Shown here: one piece after another, positions 1 through 5,357 of the stretch | How positions within the stretch are numbered: the stretch's first letter is position 1 | Layout: each line of letters begins with the position of its first letter | NCBI GenBank assembly: GCA_964614415.1 | Contig: CAZTLE010000241.1 | Span: forward strand, 1 to 5,357 | Direction: 5' to 3' | From: CAZTLE01 sp964614415 | GTDB lineage: Bacteria > Bacteroidota > Bacteroidia > Flavobacteriales > Flavobacteriaceae | DNA length: 5,357 nucleotides | Made by a program: the position numbers and the translations under genes | The notes under the pieces: model-generated | The model's database searches: none | Told to the model about the DNA's origin: nothing | What the model saw: the letters and a program-made list of their open reading frames with translations, nothing else

Positions 1-73
1 GATGGTGTGGTTATGCTATAAAAGTAAGGAATTGTAGCATCACTTAGATGTCCACGATATGAGCTGAGCTAGA
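1..73. other. Left-edge non-coding stretch downstream of the PagL-like gene
   Basis: No supportable gene is seen. The minus strand has several stops soon after the PagL-like TAA, and the only minus-strand ATG here (38-40) opens a frame of nine codons. On the plus strand one frame is open from the edge to a TAG at 35-37; that could be the end of a convergent gene but is too short to judge. No hairpin followed by a T run is evident. Confidence 0.5.
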
Positions 74-1156
74 TTAATTGATAATATACAACAGCCTCGC
101 ATCCATATGGTCAAAGGAAGTTCCGTAGGCGATCATAGATCCGCCCAGAGTCCATTTCTTTGACTTGCCTATACTGTACCAAAAGGAATACCGTTGATAG
201 GCCCATTCGGGTTGTATTGTTGAGGGTCTGGTAATATACACTCCCAGCTGTTGTAAAAAGTAAAAGTTCCCAATATCGAAATGGTGTCCCACAGTTACCG
301 AAGACGAAAAGGCGGAATCGTCCAACATATCCCGTTCTGCAATCTTTTCCTGGGAGACATCGTACCACACTTCCACTCCGCCGTTGACACCATTAATGTC
401 AGAAAGCGGCTGTAGCACACCGCCGAGAAGTCCGATTAACGGATGCCGGGTTGATTCGGTTTCACGTCCGGTGGACCGGGTGGCAAAAAAGGATCCTATA
501 TAATACTTTCTGGATCTGTCCTGATCTTTTAACTCCCCTGGCTTTGGGTCCAGGCCTTCATAATCGATAATTCTGTCCACACCTATGGACACTGTGGGAA
601 AGTTCATGCCCTTATTAGGCTGTTTCTGCCCTCCATTGGAAATATGATTGTAATTGGCGGATAAGTTTACAGCGTATTTATCATTTAGATGGTAGTTGAG
701 GTTGAGCGACAGTCCCAGGTAAAAATTGAAGCGCGAGCTAAACAGCAGGTTCTCGGGATTGGAATTCTCATCAAATATTCTGTCCAGATAGGTCGCTCCA
801 ATAGCCCCGCGTACCGAGAACTTCAAGGGTCCCTTAAAAGTGAAATACGGTTCGACGAAATAGATAAGATTGTATGAGCTTCCTAAAACCCTGGGGTTTG
901 CATAGTTGAAATACGCAAAGGCCAAACCCGTGCGACCATAACAATAACAGGTCTTCCAGGCCTTATCACTTATTTTGAGTCGGCTATACTCCACCTGAAA
1001 TCCATACGGATTCGACTGTGATATGGATTGGACTTCTTCCGAATGAGAAATGATAAAGCCATAATGTGATTTCAAGCTATAGAAAGTGGGATTTGTTTGC
1101 CCCAACGAAAAATGAAATGTTAGAAGAAATAGTACGATGCCCACATACCTTTTCAT
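74..1156 (-). CDS. PagL-like acyloxyacyl hydrolase family outer-membrane protein
   Basis: The product has 360 residues and starts at an ATG with no clear Shine-Dalgarno sequence. Residues 1-20 form a Sec signal peptide (basic MKR, hydrophobic core, end at FSLGQ). The mature part is rich in alternating aromatic/hydrophobic strands, as in an outer-membrane beta-barrel. The diagnostic segment is HISNGG at residues 171-176 followed by NKGMN at 181-185. It matches the PagL (lipid A 3-O-deacylase) active-site region: His171 and Ser173 correspond to the catalytic His and Ser, and Asn174 and Asn181 to the oxyanion-hole Asn residues. The position 14 residues after the His, Glu in Pseudomonas PagL, is Asn185 here. 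At 360 residues it is about twice classical PagL; long versions with a second strand-rich half are usual in Bacteroidetes. By family, it would remove an acyl chain from lipid A in the outer membrane, but activity is uncertain given the Glu change. It lies 59 bases downstream of the metalloprotease gene. Family assignment is fairly sure, substrate is not. Confidence 0.85.
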   Translation of the reverse strand: MKRYVGIVLFLLTFHFSLGQTNPTFYSLKSHYGFIISHSEEVQSISQSNPYGFQVEYSRLKISDKAWKTCYCYGRTGLAFAYFNYANPRVLGSSYNLIYFVEPYFTFKGPLKFSVRGAIGATYLDRIFDENSNPENLLFSSRFNFYLGLSLNLNYHLNDKYAVNLSANYNHISNGGQKQPNKGMNFPTVSIGVDRIIDYEGLDPKPGELKDQDRSRKYYIGSFFATRSTGRETESTRHPLIGLLGGVLQPLSDINGVNGGVEVWYDVSQEKIAERDMLDDSAFSSSVTVGHHFDIGNFYFLQQLGVYITRPSTIQPEWAYQRYSFWYSIGKSKKWTLGGSMIAYGTSFDHMDARLLYIIN

Positions 1157-1215
1157 AGGTGTTAAACTACGAAAATGTTTTCAACTCACTTAATTACAAC
1201 GCTTTACTTGGATTT

Positions 1216-1500
1216 TTACCAATACGGTTCGGTATCAACACATTCGGTGTAAGAGCATTGAATCTCATTTGTAATAGGATGCCTGTAATGTATGGTGAGA
1301 CATACTTCTACAAGATTCACATGCTGTGTCTCATAGCACACGTCGTCACTTACCACTAAGTTGAAGCCATTAATTCTCCATTCGAAGGTAAAGTTGTTTG
1401 AACACGGGTCGTTGAATATGTCCTGGTCTGCACAAAAGTATGCAGGCTCATTGGGGAAATTAGGGCTACCCGTAAACTCGATGACCGGAGCTTGCAAATC
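1216..1500 (-). CDS. C-terminal tail of the M57-type metalloprotease (after assembly gap)
   Basis: This is an open frame of 94 codons running from the edge of the N run to a TAA stop. It has no ATG near its beginning, only a TTG at 1495-1497, so it is best read as the 3' end of the interrupted metalloprotease gene. The peptide begins DLQAPVIEFTGS and contains an FTFEWRING segment, which resembles the strands of an Ig-like/PKD-like beta-sandwich. It carries six cysteines, suggesting disulfides in an extracellular module. It ends in EPYW, without a recognisable type IX sorting domain. With the 20 Ns taken literally it falls out of frame with the upstream part; a true gap length divisible by three would join them. 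The alternative, a separate small gene starting inside the gap, is less likely because the upstream frame is still open at the gap. Confidence 0.7.
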   Translation of the reverse strand, partial: DLQAPVIEFTGSPNFPNEPAYFCADQDIFNDPCSNNFTFEWRINGFNLVVSDDVCYETQHVNLVEVCLTIHYRHPITNEIQCSYTECVDTEPYW

Positions 1501-1520
1501 NNNNNNNNNNNNNNNNNNNN
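1501..1520. other. Assembly gap (20 Ns) inside the metalloprotease gene
   Basis: Twenty consecutive Ns interrupt the metalloprotease coding sequence. The upstream frame ends on a complete codon at 1521, and the downstream coding frame starts on a complete codon at 1500. A single gene therefore needs a missing length divisible by three, and 20 is not. The run is best treated as a placeholder of unknown true length. A translation read straight through it switches into a wrong frame, giving a spurious end at 1356. Confidence 0.97.
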
Positions 1521-2723
1521 CTCATCATAAATAAGGTCCCGGGTACCCGAATGCACCGGCCCCTGACTCAAATTGGTCATGGTGGCACGGGCAATATAGT
1601 CACTCCCCGGGTTGAACGTGAATCCGGGAATATTGTCGAGGTCGATATCGTTGAATGCAAAGGAACCGTTGGTAAAATTACCCTGTGCGATGGGCTGGAA
1701 AGCGGAGAGTCCGCCGGTTAGCTCTCTCAAACTCAGTTGGACTGTCGTAGCTCCCAGTAAACCGGAGAAGTAATCCCCACTCACTGAAAATGTATTGGGA
1801 TAGCAAAACACCGATATAGGATCCAGGTTTATATTGAAAAGTGGCGGATTGTTGTTGGATCCCATACAGTTCCCTGCATTGCCGTAAAGTGATATCAAGG
1901 CAGACTGATCCATGTTCGAGATCACAGTTGAGTTATTTAGGAAATTCAGATTGTCGGCCATGATGGAAGTCGGATCGGTACCCAGAGTTCCGGAAATGGC
2001 GTTTCCGTTATTTACGTCGGTATGGGCAAACCCTATACAATGTCCTAGCTCATGCGCTATGATGTTTCTCTTCTGAAATGCGGTCGTGTTGGCAATAGGC
2101 CCATTGGGAGTTGCTGCAGAAACCGGATATTGTAAGTTGATCCATATAGTATGAAATGGTGCTCCGGCAGCACTCGGTTGCCCGGCCCAACCAAATTGCC
2201 ATTGCTGCAGACCTAGCTGACTTCCGTCCACAATGCGAATATGCGCCTGGGCCGGATTACCCACCTGTTGAAATGTAATGCAACTATTGGGTATGGCATT
2301 CCAGGCGTTGATGGCCTGTTGCACCGCTATGCCCCAGTCATTGCCACTGGGATCAAAGGGACCGAAGGGAAGCTCAGAAAAGACATTTATGGTATTTAAC
2401 CCGAGGTAGTTATTTGAAAGCAGATTGTCATAGTGATAATGCGTCCTTGAATCATGCTGCATATAGTCCTCGATATCCTTCGAAAAGACCATATCGTCCT
2501 CTACCAAATAAAATTTATCGAACTCTACGATATCTTCGAGGTCAAATCCTCTTTCCAGCAATATTTCAACAACCGAATTAATTTCTACCAGGGCATTACC
2601 CGTTTCCAACTCGGGTTCCACTATGTTGTCCGAAGAACAACTCTGAAATACCGGCGTCATGGCTAAAATTAAAAGTACAGATAAGCGCGCACATTGTCGA
2701 AGGAGATAGTTAGAACAGATCAT
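1521..2723 (-). CDS. M57-type (HEIGH) zinc metalloprotease lipoprotein, N-terminal and catalytic part, interrupted by gap
   Basis: The frame gives 401 residues before the gap. I chose the ATG at 2721-2723; an in-frame TTG two codons upstream (2727-2729) is less plausible. Residues 1-29 form a lipoprotein-type signal (MICSN, hydrophobic run, FQSC), so the protein is probably lipidated at Cys29, although F-Q-S-C is a loose lipobox. Residues 40-80 resemble the propeptide-like N-terminus of M57 proteins (GFDLEDIVEF, then YLVEDDMVF). The catalytic site is HELGHCIGFAHTD at residues 224-236: zinc ligands His224, His228 and His234, general base Glu225, and the Gly231 turn. SIM at 253-255 supplies the Met-turn. 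This HExxHxxGxxH arrangement makes it a metzincin, and the HTD ending fits Peptidase_M57 more closely than matrixins. After about residue 290 a beta-rich domain begins, and it runs into the N gap. Likely role: proteolysis at the cell surface or in the periplasm; its substrate cannot be told from the sequence. The 3' end is at 1216-1500. Confidence 0.88.
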
Positions 2724-2785
2724 AACCAAATGGATTTATTTTAAAAGTTATAATCTACCGTTACAGAGAGAAACAGTTTGTTACC
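2723..2785 (-). promoter_or_regulatory. Weak candidate Bacteroidetes-type promoter upstream of the metalloprotease
   Basis: Reading the minus strand, TAACTTTT lies about 20 bases before the ATG. It matches the Bacteroidetes -7 consensus TAnnTTTG except at the last base. A TGTTT lies about 20 bases further upstream, in the place of the -33 element. The match is poor and the spacing to the start codon is short, so this is only a candidate. Confidence 0.15.
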
Positions 2786-2853
2786 CGGTGGCCAAGAGCT
2801 TATGTTATGAAGAAAGGAGTACCGGCAAAGTAGAATCTGGTATCCTGACGTTC

Positions 2854-3744
2854 TTATTCCCGCTTGGTAATAGTAAGGGCAAGGTCCGGTTTTTGGGGGT
2901 TATCGACCTTCTGAACATACGCCATGAACGCAACATTGATAGTGTCACCTACTCTCATGGTCGCTCGCTCGGGTTCTTTTGTATAGCCTTGCGGTAATCC
3001 GGTAGAAGTGGCTCTGTCATCCCATTGACGGCCGATAACCTGGGTCACATACTTGGTAATTTGGTTCTCCCGGGGGACTATAGTGACCGGCAGGCGAGAA
3101 TCTCCAACCTGCAACAGGAACTCCCCGGGACTAATGGCTTCAAACTGAAGAGTATGAGTGGCCGATTCATTTTTCAGGCCTCTATGGACCGAATATGAGG
3201 AAAACACATCAGTCACTTTTAGCTCCTCCACCTCATTGTTTATATTCCAATCCGGTTGTCTTTCCGGATTTTTATACGTCTCCTTATCCGGATCTATTTT
3301 TCCCCAAATGTCACGCTCCTGCTGATCTCCGGACGAAAACTCATTGGCAACTACATGTGCATTCCAGTAGATCGGAATTACAATAGTATCACCCACCGCG
3401 CACGTATAACTCAGAAAAGGATTGGGTTCCTTTCCGTATAGGGTTCGTGCTGTTCCTTCTGGGCCTACCTTAATTACATTGAGAATACTATTGTGTTTAT
3501 AGCCCCATCCATCCTCATAGTCAAACTGTTGCTTTATAAAATATACGCCCTCTTCTTGAGGTACAACATCAACTTCAAAGAAAACAGCTTCCGATTTTTG
3601 ATTGACGGTAACGTTACCTATCGTATAGTTCTCACCCCTAAATGCTTCTTGAAAATCACGCATATACGCATTACTCAATGAATCCAACTCCTGACCGGAC
3701 ATCATTTGAAAACAAATCAATAGTATAAAACCAAAATACCTCAT
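2854..3744 (-). CDS. Secreted protein of unknown function, beta-rich, possible two-repeat architecture
   Basis: I do not recognise this 296-residue product. I chose the ATG at 3742-3744 because it gives a clean signal peptide: MRYF, a hydrophobic core, and likely signal peptidase I cleavage around SGQ at residues 16-18. An in-frame GTG at 3757-3759 would add five polar residues and is less likely. The Cys at residue 11 lacks a small residue before it, so this is not a lipoprotein. The mature part is polar and looks strand-rich, with no transmembrane helix and no catalytic motif that I can see. VGDTI occurs twice, at residues 117-121 and 265-269, each followed by hydrophobic residues alternating with others (IVIPIYW and INVAFMAY). 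This suggests two related beta-sandwich units of roughly 80-100 residues. It lies 110 bases downstream of the serine hydrolase stop and 130 bases upstream of the metalloprotease start. Periplasmic or extracellular location is inferred from the signal peptide only. Confidence 0.8.
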   Translation of the reverse strand: MRYFGFILLICFQMMSGQELDSLSNAYMRDFQEAFRGENYTIGNVTVNQKSEAVFFEVDVVPQEEGVYFIKQQFDYEDGWGYKHNSILNVIKVGPEGTARTLYGKEPNPFLSYTCAVGDTIVIPIYWNAHVVANEFSSGDQQERDIWGKIDPDKETYKNPERQPDWNINNEVEELKVTDVFSSYSVHRGLKNESATHTLQFEAISPGEFLLQVGDSRLPVTIVPRENQITKYVTQVIGRQWDDRATSTGLPQGYTKEPERATMRVGDTINVAFMAYVQKVDNPQKPDLALTITKRE

Positions 3745-3799
3745 TGCCGTCGCAATCACCGACTATATGATCTTATAGGGTCGGCATTGATTACATACG

Positions 3800-3833
3800 T
3801 AAATGTACGGCTTACAGTAATATAACCGGAAAA
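3800..3833 (-). promoter_or_regulatory. Weak candidate Bacteroidetes-type promoter for the unknown secreted protein gene
   Basis: On the minus strand TACATTTA (3800-3807) matches the Bacteroidetes -7 element TAnnTTTG at all but the last base. A T-rich TTTTCC (3828-3833) lies about 20 bases upstream, near the expected -33 spacing. It is about 55 bases before the ATG at 3744, a normal leader length. It is listed because the 110-base spacer before this gene leaves room for its own promoter; no experimental or comparative support is visible. Confidence 0.22.
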
Positions 3834-3854
3834 TAGATATTGTTCGGAATGTAA

Positions 3855-5357
3855 TTACTCGTTCAGAATAGCCGGCAGGATATAATCGGTCATCATTGTA
3901 TCCACATTGATATGCGCATAGGGCATTCCGTAAGCAGAAGCCGTGATTACGATCACATAAGGTAAGTCGTTAAAAATAAATATCTTGTTTCCGCCGTTAC
4001 CCGTACAATAGTAGACTTCGTGCTTCTCTCCGTTTACCTCATAGGTCCGGTTCCAAAAGAGATAACCGTAGTAGTTGTCCTCTCCGAAGGGTTGCTTTAT
4101 GTGTTGCGACAGACTTTTTGAAACCCACTCTTCAGTGAGAATCTGTCGGCCGTTCCAGTTACCCTTGTTTTTATACAGCTGACCGTACTTCGCGAAATCT
4201 ACAGCCCGCAATTGGATTCCCCCCGCCGTATTCCCCACCTTTTGAGGTGTATACTGCCATTGGTAGTTCGTAATACCCATAGGCTTGAATAATTTCTCAT
4301 CTGCATAATCCACTAACCCACCGGGAACAGATTTATGCAGCACATCTCCCAAAACGACTACACCCGCCGTAAAGTAGGCATACGCCTCTCCTATCTCGCG
4401 ATCTGCCATAGGCAGGTCCAGGGTGAACTTCACCCAATCGTCCTTGGGATACATAAACTCTTCGTTACCCGGGTTTTCGTAGTCATCATCGTCTCCAATA
4501 AAGCCCGAAGTCATAGTTAGCAGGGACTTTAGAGTGACCTTGTCTTTTTTGGCTGCGTAGTTCTTGAACGACTTCAGATCATAAAACTGATCCAATGTCA
4601 TACCTTCACTCTCCAGGTGGCCGTCGGCTATGGCAATACCGGCAACGGTGGAGGCTATGGTCTTCCCTACCGAACGCGGATTGTGCAGGCTCTCCCTATC
4701 GGCTCCATTAAAGTACTCCTCTATCAGTAGCTCACCGTTCTTTATTACTACGATGCCGTTGATGTTCTCAAACCGACCTTGTGCTATTTTCTTGTTAAGG
4801 GCTTCAATCCTGTCACGATCGTAGGAATCACTGGAGACAGTCCACCCGCTCCCCGGTTGGATCTCTTGAATGGGCACCATAGCAGCATCATAAGATGGTT
4901 CTCTGACATCCATATCCAGACTGCCTTTGGCAAGGATATCACCTACTTTCAGCGTTTCTTGCTCCAGATAGGGCCTTACTTCGATGGTCAGTGCGTGCTT
5001 CCCCGAATCTAACGCATCTATGCTTCCGTTCAAACGCATGAAGCGCAACCACATATACCACCTCCAGAAATCGATACGCTCCGGGTAAATTAGGGGTACG
5101 GTATGTTGCAGGCGTGAAGTTTTGGAAACAGGGGATCCCGCTCCTTTGTTCAGGTTTTCAGTGTATATGAGCTCGTTATCCACGTAGAAAGAGAACTGAA
5201 AGTTGCCTCTTTCCAACAATTCCGCCTCGGATAAATCGGGGGCCAGTGCTGAAAGGCTTTTCACTAATGGCTGCTCCAACGTAAAGGACATGGACAAATA
5301 CGGGTCCTCATTAAGCGTGAATTGGTTTGTAGGTTTCGGCTCTGCAGATCTATCCAG
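3855..5357 (-). CDS. Serine hydrolase, beta-lactamase/class C family, 5' end outside the window
   Basis: The frame stays open to the window edge, giving 500 visible residues ending at TAA; in-frame TTG and ATG codons near 5290 are therefore probably internal, and the true start with any signal peptide lies beyond the window. Visible residues 1 to about 160 form a strand-rich N-terminal domain (for example FQFSFYVDNELIYTENL and KHALTIEVRPYLE) separate from the enzyme. The catalytic domain follows from about residue 175. SVGK at 229-232 is the SxxK motif, with nucleophile Ser229 and Lys232. AYAYFTAG, around Tyr328, stands in the Y-x-N/S region. GNGG at 453-456 is the third motif, in the place of KTG or HxG. 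An acidic stretch, GDDDDYENPGNEE, follows the TMTSG segment. Relatives include penicillin-binding-protein-like peptidases, esterases and 6-aminohexanoate-dimer hydrolase-like enzymes, so the substrate is unknown and beta-lactam resistance should not be assumed. Probably periplasmic, but the signal is not visible. Confidence 0.88.
   Translation of the reverse strand: MDRSAEPKPTNQFTLNEDPYLSMSFTLEQPLVKSLSALAPDLSEAELLERGNFQFSFYVDNELIYTENLNKGAGSPVSKTSRLQHTVPLIYPERIDFWRWYMWLRFMRLNGSIDALDSGKHALTIEVRPYLEQETLKVGDILAKGSLDMDVREPSYDAAMVPIQEIQPGSGWTVSSDSYDRDRIEALNKKIAQGRFENINGIVVIKNGELLIEEYFNGADRESLHNPRSVGKTIASTVAGIAIADGHLESEGMTLDQFYDLKSFKNYAAKKDKVTLKSLLTMTSGFIGDDDDYENPGNEEFMYPKDDWVKFTLDLPMADREIGEAYAYFTAGVVVLGDVLHKSVPGGLVDYADEKLFKPMGITNYQWQYTPQKVGNTAGGIQLRAVDFAKYGQLYKNKGNWNGRQILTEEWVSKSLSQHIKQPFGEDNYYGYLFWNRTYEVNGEKHEVYYCTGNGGNKIFIFNDLPYVIVITASAYGMPYAHINVDTMMTDYILPAILNE

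Noticed and set aside
111..368. Minus-strand open frame of 85 codons in another frame
   Set aside because: It lies wholly inside the PagL-like gene and has no recognisable features.
1159..1359. Plus-strand open frame of 66 codons
   Set aside because: It lies antisense to the metalloprotease tail and has no ribosome binding site or recognisable product; it is a shadow of the real gene.
1356..1500. C-terminal stretch read straight through the N run in the upstream frame, ending at 1356
   Set aside because: It depends on the 20 Ns being the exact missing length and gives a low-complexity Ser/Thr/Arg-rich peptide. The other frame (1216-1500) gives a credible folded, Cys-containing module.
3792..3807. 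Small inverted repeat TACAT-acgtaa-ATGTA upstream of the unknown secreted protein gene
   Set aside because: Five-base arms in AT-rich intergenic DNA are expected by chance. It overlaps the candidate -7 element, but there is no second copy to suggest an operator.
4462..4496. Acidic run GDDDDYENPGNEE as a novel calcium-binding insertion
   Set aside because: It follows the TMTSG segment where related serine hydrolases also tend to have an acidic, Gly/Pro-rich loop, so I treat it as a family feature, not a novelty.
5290..5297. TTG/ATG codons as the start of the serine hydrolase
   Set aside because: The frame is open and protein-like for at least 20 codons upstream to the window edge, and neither start is followed by a signal peptide, so these codons are probably internal.
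1..5357. CRISPR arrays, tRNA/rRNA genes, insertion sequences, phage attachment sites
   Set aside because: No direct repeats with regular spacing, cloverleaf-like segments, transposase motifs or terminal inverted repeats were seen on either strand by eye.

Overview
The window looks like part of a marine-type Flavobacteriia/Bacteroidetes genome. This rests on protein style: signal peptides ending in a GQ-type junction, an M57 'HEIGH'-type metalloprotease lipoprotein, a long Bacteroidetes-style PagL-like acyloxyacyl hydrolase, and weak Shine-Dalgarno signals throughout. The assignment is inferred from the proteins; no rRNA or other marker gene is present.

All real genes lie on the minus strand, so in transcription order the window reads right to left. 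(1) 5357-3855: a serine hydrolase of the beta-lactamase/class C family, whose 5' end lies beyond the window; only its N-terminal beta-rich domain and complete C-terminal catalytic domain are seen. (2) 3744-2854: an unrecognised secreted protein of 296 residues with a possible internal duplication. (3) 2723-1216: an M57-type zinc metalloprotease lipoprotein, broken by a run of 20 Ns at 1501-1520. Its catalytic part lies before the gap and a cysteine-rich C-terminal tail lies after it in a different numerical frame. (4) 1156-74: a PagL-like outer-membrane acyloxyacyl hydrolase homologue.

The intergenic spaces are short (110, 130 and 59 bases), plus 73 bases at the left edge. They hold no RNA gene, clear terminator, repeat array or mobile element; two weak Bacteroidetes-like promoter candidates are listed with low confidence. 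No stretch of 300 bases lacks a gene.

The four products are, or are likely to be, exported or envelope-associated: periplasmic/surface hydrolases, a putative secreted beta-rich protein and an outer-membrane barrel enzyme. Nothing shows that they form one pathway. The spacings allow separate transcription units, and I see no evidence for a new multi-gene system here. The most useful observations are the missing catalytic Glu in the PagL-like protein, the assembly gap that must be repaired to restore the metalloprotease frame, and the repeated VGDTI segment in the unknown secreted protein.
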